Positions 7,227 to 15,855 of a DNA stretch of 49,478 bases are shown piece by piece. The DNA is from a virus. The translations under genes and the position numbers were made by a program. The notes beneath the pieces were generated by a model. The model had not been told where the DNA came from and did no database searches. It saw nothing but the letters and a program-made list of their open reading frames with translations. The first letter of the stretch is position 1. Each line of letters opens with the position of its first letter. The DNA is taken from IMG/VR virus record IMGVR_UViG_3300013126_003045, positions 1-49,478 of that record, one strand, 5' to 3'.

Positions 7227-9125
7227 ATGGCAGATACTAGATTATTTTCAAGATTAAAACGACTATTTTCAACAGATGTAATTATTCGTAATGAAGGTGG
7301 ATCTCAACTTAAAGTAGTTGATATAAATAAAATCCAAGTTTCGGGTGAATATGAAACAAATGCTCTAGTAGATAGATTTAATAGAATTTATACCAATTCA
7401 CACACATCAATATATGGATATCAAAGTAGTTTCAATTATCAAACATTACGCCCTACGCTTTATTCTGAATATGACTCAATGGATACAGATGCTATTGTCG
7501 CCTCTGCTTTAGACATTATAGCTGATGAAAGTACTTTACGTAATGATATGGGTGAAGTATTACAAATTCGTAGTTCGGATGAGGATGTACAAAAAATTCT
7601 ATATAATCTATTTTATGATGTATTAAACGTAGAATTTAATTTATGGCCTTGGGTTCGCAATATGTTGAAATATGGTGATTTCTTTTTAAAACTAGAAATT
7701 GCTGAAAAATTTGGTGTGTATAATGTTATACCATACAATGCATTCCATATTGAAAGACAAGATGGGTACGATAAAGATCACCCTATGTCTGTAAGATTTA
7801 GATTTGACCCAGATGGTATTTCATCTCCTTCAGATTATGGTTATTACAATGTACCTAACTCAGGAAATCAAGCAAAAGCTATTTTCTTTGACAATTACGA
7901 AATGGCTCATTTCCGTTTGTTAACGGATACTAACTTTTTACCTTATGGTAGATCATATTTAGAACCTGCTCGTAAGTTGTTTAAACAATACACGATGATG
8001 GAAGATGCAATGTTAATCCATCGTATAGTTAGAGCGCCTGAAAAACGTATATTTTACATTAATGTTGGAAATATTGCACCTGCTGAAGTAGAAAACTTTA
8101 TGCAGAAGACAATTTCCAAAATGAAACGTACCCCGTACATTGATCAACAAACAGGTGATTATAACTTAAAATACAACATGCAAAACTTACTTGAGGATTT
8201 TTACATCCCAGTAAGAGGTAATGATCAAGCAACCAAAATAGACAATTTAGGTGGTTTACAATACGATGGTATTCAAGATGTTGAATATTTAAGAGATAAA
8301 TTATTTGCTGCCCTTAAGGTTCCAAAAGCATTTATGGGCTATGAAAAAGATTTAACTGGTAAAGCAACATTAGCAGCTGAAGATATCAGATTTGCTCGCA
8401 CAATTGAACGCATCCAACGTATTATAATTTCAGAATTAACTAAAATTGCTTTGGTTCATTTATATGCTCAAGGTTACACTGATGAGAGTTTAACAAATTT
8501 TGAAATTTCATTAACTACTCCTTCAATAATATATGATCAAGAAAGATTAGCATTAATGAAAGAAAAAGTAGAAGTAGCAAATGCTATGATTGAAGCTAAA
8601 ATATTCCCTACTGACTTTATATATGAAAAATTATTCCATATGAGTGAGGATCAATATGATGAATACAGAGACTTAGTTCTTCAAGATGCTAAACGTAAAT
8701 TCCGTTTAACCCAAGTTGAAAATGAAGGAAACGATCCACTTGAAACAGGTAAATCTTATGGTACACCACATGATTTAGCCTCTTTATATGGAAGACAAAG
8801 ATATGAAAGTGGAGAAGTACCTGAAGGATATGATGAAAAAGAACCTCTAGGAAGACCAAAAGAAAATGTAACTGATAGAAATACACAAGACAATGCTTTT
8901 GGAAAAGATAGAATTGGTACAGCAGGTGTAACCCAAGACAACGATGAATCAGATTCTATCAAACCTCAATACAAAGGTGGATCTCCTTTAGCATTAGAAA
9001 CTAAAACAAAACGAAACAAAAATGCATATGCTTTCAATAATATTAAAAATCAAAAGAAACAAATGATTTTTGAATCGGATATTAAAGGAAATTCATTATT
9101 AGATGAATCACAAATACGAGAGTAA
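7227..9125 (+). CDS. 20: Portal protein (T4 gp20-like)
   Basis: A 632-residue portal vertex protein, forming the dodecameric ring through which DNA enters and leaves. Recognisable gp20 features are YDSMDTDAIVASALDIIADE near residues 85-104, the wing and stem region with KYGDFFLKLE, the RIVRAPEKRIFYINVGN segment, and the KVPKAFMGYEKDLTGKATLA region that matches the conserved gp20 core. The C-terminal 120 residues are polar and low-complexity, extending the protein beyond T4 gp20 (524 residues). It lies directly after terL, as in many T4-type genomes. Confidence 0.95.
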   Translation: MADTRLFSRLKRLFSTDVIIRNEGGSQLKVVDINKIQVSGEYETNALVDRFNRIYTNSHTSIYGYQSSFNYQTLRPTLYSEYDSMDTDAIVASALDIIADESTLRNDMGEVLQIRSSDEDVQKILYNLFYDVLNVEFNLWPWVRNMLKYGDFFLKLEIAEKFGVYNVIPYNAFHIERQDGYDKDHPMSVRFRFDPDGISSPSDYGYYNVPNSGNQAKAIFFDNYEMAHFRLLTDTNFLPYGRSYLEPARKLFKQYTMMEDAMLIHRIVRAPEKRIFYINVGNIAPAEVENFMQKTISKMKRTPYIDQQTGDYNLKYNMQNLLEDFYIPVRGNDQATKIDNLGGLQYDGIQDVEYLRDKLFAALKVPKAFMGYEKDLTGKATLAAEDIRFARTIERIQRIIISELTKIALVHLYAQGYTDESLTNFEISLTTPSIIYDQERLALMKEKVEVANAMIEAKIFPTDFIYEKLFHMSEDQYDEYRDLVLQDAKRKFRLTQVENEGNDPLETGKSYGTPHDLASLYGRQRYESGEVPEGYDEKEPLGRPKENVTDRNTQDNAFGKDRIGTAGVTQDNDESDSIKPQYKGGSPLALETKTKRNKNAYAFNNIKNQKKQMIFESDIKGNSLLDESQIRE

Positions 9126-9137
9126 TAATTTTTCATA

Positions 9138-9149
9138 TATTTATAAATA
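9138..9149 (+). promoter_or_regulatory. Late-promoter-like element (exact TATAAATA)
   Basis: TATAAATA at 9142-9149 within ATATTTATAAATAAAC; 13 nt before the ATG at 9163. It marks the start of the prohead core/protease block. Confidence 0.6.
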
Positions 9150-9162
9150 AACAAATATTAGA

Positions 9163-10020
9163 ATGCAAGTAAAACATTCAAAGTATAAAAACACTGGTAT
9201 ACTTTTTGAACTTTTAGTTCGCCAAATCACTACAGATACGCTAGAAGGGAAAGATTCTCCAGCAAAAGATATACTTAAAAAATATTTCGTTAAAACGGAA
9301 TTAGGTCGTGAGTATAAGTTATACGAGACATTGTTGAAGAAAACTACATTGACTGAGGCAAAAGCTAATATTGTAGTTTCAACATTAGTAGATTCTTCTA
9401 AAACATTAAATAGAGGAGTACTCAAGAGACAAAAATATAATCTAATTAATGAGATACAGAAAAATTATGATTTAAATACATTTTTTAATCATAAGTTACC
9501 TAACTATAAAGTATATGCTGCTTTTTATACATTGTTAGAAATAACCCACTCTCAATCTCCAATAAACCCAGAACAAACTATTGCAAATAAAGTTACTATA
9601 CTTGAACATTTAACAGCTGCTCAAATTAAAGAAAATGCTGTAAGAGATGAAGTATTGGAAGAAATAGAAAATGCAGATAGAGATGTTAAATTCCTTACAT
9701 ATAAAATATTAATGGAGAAATTTAACAACAAATATGATGATTTAAATATAAATCAAAAACTTATTTTAAAAGAATACATCAATTCAGTAGATAATACACC
9801 TCGTTTAAAGGAATTTTATACTAATAAAATAAATGAAATTAAAACTGAATTGAAAACTTTAAATAAAAAGACCCAAAATCCGGTTACCAAAATTAAAATT
9901 AACGAAATTATATCTGTAATTAACCCACCAGCAAAAAATGCTAAAATAACAGATAATGATTTAGTTGATTTGTTACAGTATTGTGATTTAATCAATGAAT
10001 TAGAAACTGTAAATGGATAA
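9163..10020 (+). CDS. Conserved head-region protein between portal and protease genes
   Basis: 285 residues, largely helical and charged, with no signal peptide or membrane segment. The opening HSKYKNTGILFELLVRQIT and following GREYKLYETLLKK resemble a conserved protein found next to the portal gene in several T4-type phages of marine bacteria; I cannot attach a biochemical role. In T4 the matching interval holds prohead core genes 67 and 68, so a core or head-assembly role is possible by position only. Its stop overlaps the start of the next gene by 8 nt. Confidence 0.75.
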   Translation: MQVKHSKYKNTGILFELLVRQITTDTLEGKDSPAKDILKKYFVKTELGREYKLYETLLKKTTLTEAKANIVVSTLVDSSKTLNRGVLKRQKYNLINEIQKNYDLNTFFNHKLPNYKVYAAFYTLLEITHSQSPINPEQTIANKVTILEHLTAAQIKENAVRDEVLEEIENADRDVKFLTYKILMEKFNNKYDDLNINQKLILKEYINSVDNTPRLKEFYTNKINEIKTELKTLNKKTQNPVTKIKINEIISVINPPAKNAKITDNDLVDLLQYCDLINELETVNG

Positions 10021-10468
10021 GTTAAAAGAAATAATTCGTAAAAAACTCAAAGAAATGAGTGCCACCAATGCTGGTGGTGCTTCTTTCAATGCTGGTCAAG
10101 GAGAGGGTTATGCTACACCGGCTGCTTTTGCTTCTAAAACGAATGCTAAAGGAGCTAAAAATATTTATTACTATAAGTTAGGATTTAAACCTATTCCTGA
10201 CATTAAACCTAAATCTTACGATATTAAAAAATTGTGGGAAGAGGAAAAAGAAAAAACTGGAGCAGATAAATTTCAAGATGATAGAGTTAAAGAATTTGAA
10301 CAAATTGAAAGTTTACTTAAACAATTATCTCCACTTATATCAAACGCAAAAAACGAAACTATAGAATATTACGCTGCTAACCCGGGATCGTATGATATCT
10401 ATAAACCGTCTTCAATGGTTTTAGCATATATTCAAAAAGCAGTAGATTTATTAAAACAAAAACAATGA
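10013..10468 (+). CDS. Small head protein with putative cleaved propeptide and capsid-like motif
   Basis: 151 residues. The N-terminus DKLKEIIRKKLKE is a basic amphipathic helix ending in LKE, a T4-type (L/I)xE protease site. Immediately after comes SATNAGGASFNAGQGE (about 16-31), almost the same as STNVGGATFNVGQGE just after the presumed cleavage point of the major capsid protein. The rest is helical with a Tyr-rich stretch (IYYYKLGF). Frame and spacing are tight: 8 nt overlap with the gene before and 4 nt (ATGA) with the gene after. I infer a prohead protein processed by gp21; its exact role is unknown. Confidence 0.75.
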   Translation: MDKLKEIIRKKLKEMSATNAGGASFNAGQGEGYATPAAFASKTNAKGAKNIYYYKLGFKPIPDIKPKSYDIKKLWEEEKEKTGADKFQDDRVKEFEQIESLLKQLSPLISNAKNETIEYYAANPGSYDIYKPSSMVLAYIQKAVDLLKQKQ

Positions 10469-12384
10469 AAAAAACATTACAAGATCAGTATCTATTAATT
10501 AAAGAAGGTAAAGGACATAAAGGTGTTTTCCTTGCAGATGCTAAACGTGACTTCCCTCATATTGTACCAAATTCTGCTACATTTGAGGAAGCTGCTGCTT
10601 CTCTTAAAACCAAAAACATTATCTCAGAAAATGTAATTGGTTTAACTGCTGTTGCTGGATATGAACCAAGAAAAAAAGAATCTTACGAAACTGCATTTGA
10701 AGCATTTTTGGCTGAAGCTAGAAAAGCAAAAGAAAATGAAGACGAGAAAGTAAAAGCAGAAGAGAAAAAAGTTTCTAAACCTGTAGAAAAAGATCTTGAA
10801 AAACAATACGATAAAACAGACGATAAAACCCCAGATAATTTGATATTTGATCAAATCATGATGGGATATTACGCTGAAATGAAAGATCCTAAAAATGCTG
10901 ATAAAACAATGCAACAATTAAAAGATATTGTATTGAAAAATTTAGCAAAAGATCCAATTCACTATACAAAAGATGGCCAATTTGGTGTTAAAGATTTAGG
11001 ATATGTAACTGAACATCCTGGTTTAGGTACTCCAAAAGAGCCAAAAGGAAAATATGCTTCATCTGGGTATGGTAATTTGAATGAAAGTCAAGAAGAAAGA
11101 GATGAAATCCTAAACAGTCTTAAAAATCAAATTAAAGAACCTTTAAGTAAAACTAAAGATAAAACACCTGAAGAAGATGAAACAGCTGAAGAAAAGGAAA
11201 AAAGAATTGAAGCAAAATTAAATCAATTATATCCTAGACGCGCTAAAAGAAAAAAAGATACTCCTGAAGAATCTAAATTACGTGAAGTTATTCGTGAAAT
11301 GATTGATGCTGAATTAGAAGAAGCAGGTAGAGGTTTTGCTACTATGGGAACTATTAATCTTAGTGGTGATGGTGATGGGAAATTATTCATTCCTAAATAT
11401 TATATTTTACCCCCTATAGCCAGAAAAAAACTTAATTTATTAAATCCTGGGGAAAATGCTCCAACATATAATGAATCTTTAATGATTCCTCATATAAAAG
11501 TTTTACCTGATAATACTATTTTATTTTCAAATTACCTTATCCTTGCCCTAGATAATCCATCAGATAATAGAAATCCTCTTAATAGTATTTTAAAAAGTCT
11601 TGATTCAAATTTTCATTGGAACCAGTTTAAAACATATGTTAAAAAGTTTATTGGCACCAACACATTAAAATATCCTATTAAAGGAAAAGATGTTATATAT
11701 CAAGCTCTTGAATTTCCTAGTGATTTTGAAGTATCAAAATTAAAAGATTGGGTTGAAAATGAACTTTCAAAACAATACGCTAAACTTCAAAAAGCTGAAT
11801 CTGGTGTAGTAGGAAGAGGACGCCCAGTTAATATTGAAAGTTTAAAGAAATTTATAGCTAATTTAGAAGTTCTTAATCAAGATCCTGAAGGTGGAATGGT
11901 AGTTGTTTTACCTCAAATGTTTGAAGAATCATATGATGCAGAATCTTTACGTGAAGGTGTTGAAAAAGATTTAGCTGATATTAACAAAGAAGCAGAACAT
12001 GAAGTTCTACAATCTAAACTAGATAAAATTGATGCTTTAATTGATCACAGACGTTCTAAACTTAGTAAACTAGACGAGGATGAAGATATGAAAGCTTTAA
12101 CTGACAAGAAAAAAGTTAAAGAACTTGAAAAAGATATTAAAGCTTTAGAAAAAGCAAAATCTAAGGTTGAAAAAATGCTTAGCAAAACTAAAGGTAAGAA
12201 AAAAGAAATCATCGATGAAGATGAACCAATTGAAGAAGCTGAATTAAATGAAGAACCTGTTTCTACTGTTACTGATGATAAAACTGTTAAAAATGCTAAA
12301 GAAATAGCAGACTTGTTTAAAGATATAGATAAACTTCAATTTAAAAATCTTGAAGAAGAATCTGAAGAAGATGAAGAATATTAA
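10465..12384 (+). CDS. Large charged head-associated protein
   Basis: 639 residues. The N-terminus (LIKEGKGHKGVFLADAKRDF, then ATFEEAAASLKTKNIISE, about 11-55) resembles a protein family seen beside gp21 in marine T4-type phages. Long Lys/Glu-rich coiled-coil stretches occupy about 75-110, 215-265 and 505-585. An internal helix, ESKLREVIREMIDAELEEA (about 269-287), is like the propeptide helices of neighbouring genes and ends in an LEE site. A more globular block (about 290-480) follows, ending with an AT-hook-like GRGRPVN. The C-terminus is strongly acidic. It is probably a prohead core or internal protein; function is inferred from place and composition only. Confidence 0.7.
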   Translation: MKKTLQDQYLLIKEGKGHKGVFLADAKRDFPHIVPNSATFEEAAASLKTKNIISENVIGLTAVAGYEPRKKESYETAFEAFLAEARKAKENEDEKVKAEEKKVSKPVEKDLEKQYDKTDDKTPDNLIFDQIMMGYYAEMKDPKNADKTMQQLKDIVLKNLAKDPIHYTKDGQFGVKDLGYVTEHPGLGTPKEPKGKYASSGYGNLNESQEERDEILNSLKNQIKEPLSKTKDKTPEEDETAEEKEKRIEAKLNQLYPRRAKRKKDTPEESKLREVIREMIDAELEEAGRGFATMGTINLSGDGDGKLFIPKYYILPPIARKKLNLLNPGENAPTYNESLMIPHIKVLPDNTILFSNYLILALDNPSDNRNPLNSILKSLDSNFHWNQFKTYVKKFIGTNTLKYPIKGKDVIYQALEFPSDFEVSKLKDWVENELSKQYAKLQKAESGVVGRGRPVNIESLKKFIANLEVLNQDPEGGMVVVLPQMFEESYDAESLREGVEKDLADINKEAEHEVLQSKLDKIDALIDHRRSKLSKLDEDEDMKALTDKKKVKELEKDIKALEKAKSKVEKMLSKTKGKKKEIIDEDEPIEEAELNEEPVSTVTDDKTVKNAKEIADLFKDIDKLQFKNLEEESEEDEEY

Positions 12385-12387
12385 ACC

Positions 12388-13020
12388 ATGAATAAGCAAC
12401 TCTTAATAGAAACCAGACATTTTGTTCCCCAACCTGTTCGCCTTTTAGAAGGGTTAAAAGGTAATGGAAATATCTTTGTTGAAGGTATTTTAGCTACCGT
12501 GGAGGTTAAAAACGGTAACGGAAGATACTACAAACGTGAGTTGTGGGAACGTGAAATTGACAATTTCCAACAAAAAATAAACCAAAAAACAACAGAAACA
12601 TGCGGTGAATTAGACCACCCAGATTCTCAAGTTATAAATTTAAAAAATGCATCTCATACTATTAGAAAAATGTGGTGGGATGGAGATGAAATATGGGGAA
12701 CAGTTGAAATCTTTTCAGACCCAGGACCAAAAGGAACAGTATCTGGTCGTATAGCAGGTGCTTTAGTTAACAATGGTTTAACAATTGGTATTTCTTCTCG
12801 TGGAATGGGCTCATTAAAACAAATGGGTGAGGTAATGGAAGTACAAGATGATTTCGAATTGTTGACATTTGATTTAGTTTCAAACCCTTCAAACCCTGAC
12901 TCTTGGATGCGTAATGGACAGTTAAATGAGTCAAGAACAACATACTTGGATCCATACGCACGCACTAACTCAATATTAACAGAAATCCTTTGCGCAAAAG
13001 GATCTTGCCCTATATTTTAA
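12388..13020 (+). CDS. 21: Prohead maturation protease (T4 gp21-like)
   Basis: A 210-residue serine protease of the herpesvirus-assemblin/gp21 fold. It cleaves scaffold, capsid and core proteins at (L/I)xE during head maturation. Conserved blocks are RYYKRELWEREI (about 47-58), the His-containing GELDHPDS (73-80, His 77) and the nucleophile loop GISSRGMG (134-141, Ser 136 or 137). These match the family's His/Ser dyad regions, and length is close to T4 gp21. It lies between core-type genes and the scaffold, as in T4, but an HNH endonuclease gene and two small genes separate it from gp22. Confidence 0.95.
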   Translation: MNKQLLIETRHFVPQPVRLLEGLKGNGNIFVEGILATVEVKNGNGRYYKRELWEREIDNFQQKINQKTTETCGELDHPDSQVINLKNASHTIRKMWWDGDEIWGTVEIFSDPGPKGTVSGRIAGALVNNGLTIGISSRGMGSLKQMGEVMEVQDDFELLTFDLVSNPSNPDSWMRNGQLNESRTTYLDPYARTNSILTEILCAKGSCPIF

Positions 13021-13049
13021 TCCAAATTAACTTTTCAAAGTCTTTACCA

Positions 13050-13061
13050 TATGTATAATAA
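13050..13061 (+). promoter_or_regulatory. Late-promoter-like element ahead of HNH gene
   Basis: TATGTATAATAA, octamer TATAATAA at 13054-13061; five nt before the ATG at 13067. Closely matches the element at 193-206. Confidence 0.5.
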
Positions 13062-13066
13062 AACGT

Positions 13067-13744
13067 ATGGTAAAACTTTGTCCTACTTGTAAAACAGAAA
13101 AATCAATTGATGATTACGGAAAAAACAAAACCCGTAAAGATGGTCTTCAAAGAGAATGCAAACAATGTTGTTATTCTCACCATAATAAACATTATCATTC
13201 AAAAAAATCCCCTCGTTTAAATAACATTATCCCTGAAGGATATAAAACTTGTACTTGTTGTAATAAAACATTAGTATTAAATGAATTTAAACCGCAAAAA
13301 AATGGTAGATTTGGGGTTACTAGTTTATGTAAAGCATGTTTTAATGTTAAATGGAACCAATACCAACAACAAACAGGTCAACAAAATAATCGCAATAAAA
13401 TTAGACGCCAAATAGATCCACAATATAAAATAAAACAAATCTTAAGAGGAAGATATTTAGATGCTATTAAGAGACATACAGCTGGAGGAAAAGTAAATAA
13501 ATTTCACTCTGCTATTGATTTAATAGGATGCGATATTGAATTTTATAAACAACATATTGAACAACAATTTAAACCTGATATGACATGGGAAAATCATGGA
13601 ATATTATGGGAAATAGACCATATTAAACCATGTGCTTCTTTCAATTTAACAGACCCTAACCAACAAAAAGAATGTTTCCATTATCTAAATACCCAACCTT
13701 TATACTACTCAGATAATAGAAGTAAAGGAAGTAAATATTTATAA
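13067..13744 (+). CDS. HNH homing endonuclease with two zinc-ribbon motifs
   Basis: 225 residues. Two Cys4 zinc-binding units occur at the N-terminus: CPTC (5-8) with CKQC (31-34), and CTCC (62-65) with CKAC (88-91). The C-terminus carries an HNH nuclease core: WEIDHIKPCASFNL (about 181-194), then a spaced Asn/His region, FHYLNTQPLYYSDNRSKG. This layout matches free-standing phage HNH homing endonucleases, which nick or cut DNA near their insertion site. It is inserted between gp21 and the small genes before gp22, with its own promoter-like element. Its stop overlaps the next promoter-like element. Confidence 0.9.
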   Translation: MVKLCPTCKTEKSIDDYGKNKTRKDGLQRECKQCCYSHHNKHYHSKKSPRLNNIIPEGYKTCTCCNKTLVLNEFKPQKNGRFGVTSLCKACFNVKWNQYQQQTGQQNNRNKIRRQIDPQYKIKQILRGRYLDAIKRHTAGGKVNKFHSAIDLIGCDIEFYKQHIEQQFKPDMTWENHGILWEIDHIKPCASFNLTDPNQQKECFHYLNTQPLYYSDNRSKGSKYL

Positions 13745-13747
13745 ATA
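13737..13747 (+). promoter_or_regulatory. Late-promoter-like element (exact TATAAATA)
   Basis: TATAAATA at 13740-13747, overlapping the TAA of the HNH gene; seven nt before the ATG at 13755. Confidence 0.5.
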
Positions 13748-13754
13748 AAATTAA

Positions 13755-14147
13755 ATGGAAAAATACCAAGTAATATTCTATGATGATTATGAAGATGTTC
13801 CTTACACAGAACAATATTTTAATTCAAAAATAGAAGCAGAAAAATGGGCTGAAGAACAAGAATTTGATGAACAAGATATAAAATATAACCCAACAACAAT
13901 GGATGATGAATATTATACTAAATATTCCTACTATAACCCAGAAGATAAACAAACTTACTCAGGATATGAAATAAAACTAGTAAATGAACTAAACGAAGAA
14001 TTTCTCTATATGCAAAAACTTGCAGGATTAATTACTGAAGAAGAATTTAAAGCTAGATTGTGGTACAAGCAATATTCTGAAAATATATCTAAAGCCTTAA
14101 ATGATTTAAAACAAACATTAAAAGATGAAGGATATAACAATAAATGA
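13755..14147 (+). CDS. Hypothetical acidic protein with MQKLAGLITEEE motif
   Basis: 130 residues, very rich in Asp, Glu and Tyr in the first 75 residues (for example FYDDYEDVPYTEQYF). Near residue 90 it contains YMQKLAGLITEEEF; the MQKLAGI part is also the last part of the scaffold protein two genes downstream. ITE fits the T4-type protease consensus. No domain is recognised. Its position between protease and scaffold suggests head assembly. It overlaps the next gene by 23 nt. Confidence 0.65.
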   Translation: MEKYQVIFYDDYEDVPYTEQYFNSKIEAEKWAEEQEFDEQDIKYNPTTMDDEYYTKYSYYNPEDKQTYSGYEIKLVNELNEEFLYMQKLAGLITEEEFKARLWYKQYSENISKALNDLKQTLKDEGYNNK

Positions 14148-14382
14148 AGATAATAAATCAATTTTAGATTTAATAAATTATATAGATTCTAAAATTGTAA
14201 CTCTTCGTAAAAATAATAAATTCTCTAAAAATTCTTTAAATAGTTTATCTAATTTATATAATAATACTGTTGGAGATTGGATGAGTAAAAATTATTTATT
14301 TAATGTTGAACCTAGTTCTAGTGAGGAAGAAGAAATAAAAAACAAACTTTTAGAAATAATTACATTTTTAAATGAACTTTAA
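14125..14382 (+). CDS. Small hypothetical protein
   Basis: 85 residues, Asn/Ser/Leu-rich and probably helical, starting inside the end of the previous gene in another frame. It ends in an acidic, Leu-rich helix (SSEEEEIKNKLLEIITFL). No family recognised. A strong intrinsic terminator follows 44 nt after its stop, so it is likely the last gene of the protease-region transcript. Confidence 0.55.
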   Translation: MKDITINEDNKSILDLINYIDSKIVTLRKNNKFSKNSLNSLSNLYNNTVGDWMSKNYLFNVEPSSSEEEEIKNKLLEIITFLNEL

Positions 14383-14425
14383 CTATTAAAAGATATTTTA
14401 AAATGTGCAAACCGGTGACTAAATT

Positions 14426-14458
14426 AGCCCTCTTTTTGAGGGCTTTTTTATTTTTTGC
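14426..14458 (+). terminator. Rho-independent terminator
   Basis: AGCCCTC (14426-14432), loop TTTTT, GAGGGCT (14438-14444), then a T-rich tract. It separates the gp21-region genes from scaffold and capsid genes. Confidence 0.9.
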
Positions 14459-14550
14459 GACTTTAACAAAAAACACACATACATATAACAGAATATATCG
14501 CCCCCCTCACACTTTATGCGATATTATATTAATTGAATTCTATTACGTTT

Positions 14551-14558
14551 GATAAATA
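14551..14558 (+). promoter_or_regulatory. Possible late-promoter-like element ahead of scaffold gene
   Basis: GATAAATA, one mismatch to TATAAATA, 35 nt before the ATG at 14594. It is weaker than the other copies but is the only candidate between the terminator and the scaffold-capsid pair. Confidence 0.35.
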
Positions 14559-14593
14559 AACGTACTTTCCCAACAAAATTAAATTTAGGAAAA

Positions 14594-15829
14594 ATGGCAA
14601 AAAACAGAGAAATGCTCAAAGAAGCAATCGCTGAGGCTAAAGCTGTTAAAGAAGCAGCAATAGCAAACGCAAAAGCAGCTCTAGAAGAAGCCTTCACACC
14701 TCAACTTAAGTCAATGTTATCTTTAAAACTTCACGAAATGGAACTTGAAGAAGATCTTTATGAAAAAGAAGAAGATATTAAAGAATATGCAGAAGAACAT
14801 GAAGATGAAACTGGAAGAAAAATAACAGCTAAAGATGTTACAGAAACAGAAAAAGACACAATGGAAGTTGATTTGGAAGAGCTTTTAGCAGAGCTAGAAT
14901 TAGAAGAAGAAGACACCTTAAACGAAGCTGAAGAAGAAGGCGAAGAAGAAGGTGAAGAAGAAGAAGGCGAAGAAGGTGACATGGAAATGGAAGACCTTTC
15001 AGACGATGAAATTAAGGAAATGATTGAAGACGTAATCGCACAAATGATTAAAGACGGTGAGTTAGAAGCAGGACCTGAATTCGGAGGTGAAGAAGAAGGT
15101 GAAGAAATGGAAATGGGCGCTGAAGAAGAGGAAGAAGTAGATTTAGCAGAACTTTTAAGAGAAATTGAAGAAATGGAAAAGAAAGAAACATATGAAGAAG
15201 CTGAAGAACCAATTAATGAATATTGGTATGGAGGCGCTTCAGTTGATCCAGTATTAGGTGGCTGGGTATTAGGAATTTTTGGAGCTGCATTATCTACAGC
15301 TATAGCAGCAGTTTATCGTAGTTATAAAAACGATGAAAAGTTAAAATCAATGAAAGATGTTGAAGTAGCTCAATTAGCAGCATCCGATAAAGAATTCCAA
15401 AAATCTCCAGAAGCTGTTAATGCTCTTAAAGATGAAGCTGCTGAATTGGCATCTGATGCTAAACAAAATGTTCAAGAAAGAGCAGAACTTGGAGAAGCTT
15501 ACAAAACAATTAATGCTCTTCGTTCTGAACTTAACGAAATCAATTTATTGAACGCTAAGTTGCTTTACTCAAACAAAATCTTCAAAGCTAAAAACTTAAA
15601 CGAAAATCAAAAGGTAAAAGTATTAAGTTCATTTGACAAAGCTAAAAACGTAGGTGAAGTAAAAATGGTATACGAAACTTTAAACGAGGGTATTAAAGTT
15701 GCTAAAACTACTATTAAAGAAAACCTAGGTAGAGCTTCAAAATCAACTGTTACTCCTACCGCAAAACAACCAATCGTAGAGTCAAACGATGTATTTAAAA
15801 GAATGCAAAAATTGGCTGGAATTATTTAA
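14594..15829 (+). CDS. 22: Prohead core scaffold protein (T4 gp22-like)
   Basis: 411 residues from the ATG at 14594; a TTG 45 nt upstream is in frame but unlikely. The N-terminus is a long Ala/Lys/Glu helix (MLKEAIAEAKAVKEAAIANA, then ALEEAFTPQLKSMLSLKL). A very acidic central run of Glu with Gly and Met covers about 75-200. A short hydrophobic Gly/Ala patch is near 220 (VLGGWVLGIFGAALSTAIAA), followed by a helical coiled-coil C-terminus ending in FKRMQKLAGII. The acidic helical character and position directly before gp23 identify the scaffold, although it is clearly longer than T4 gp22 (269). The hydrophobic patch is unusual for a scaffold. Confidence 0.85.
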   Translation: MAKNREMLKEAIAEAKAVKEAAIANAKAALEEAFTPQLKSMLSLKLHEMELEEDLYEKEEDIKEYAEEHEDETGRKITAKDVTETEKDTMEVDLEELLAELELEEEDTLNEAEEEGEEEGEEEEGEEGDMEMEDLSDDEIKEMIEDVIAQMIKDGELEAGPEFGGEEEGEEMEMGAEEEEEVDLAELLREIEEMEKKETYEEAEEPINEYWYGGASVDPVLGGWVLGIFGAALSTAIAAVYRSYKNDEKLKSMKDVEVAQLAASDKEFQKSPEAVNALKDEAAELASDAKQNVQERAELGEAYKTINALRSELNEINLLNAKLLYSNKIFKAKNLNENQKVKVLSSFDKAKNVGEVKMVYETLNEGIKVAKTTIKENLGRASKSTVTPTAKQPIVESNDVFKRMQKLAGII

Positions 15830-15855
15830 TTTATTAATTTAAAACAAAACAAAAA

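Noticed and set aside
14403-14552. A 49-codon + strand frame beginning ATGTGCAAA
   Set aside because: It runs straight through the intrinsic terminator stem and T-tract and translates into a low-complexity peptide; the terminator explains the sequence better.
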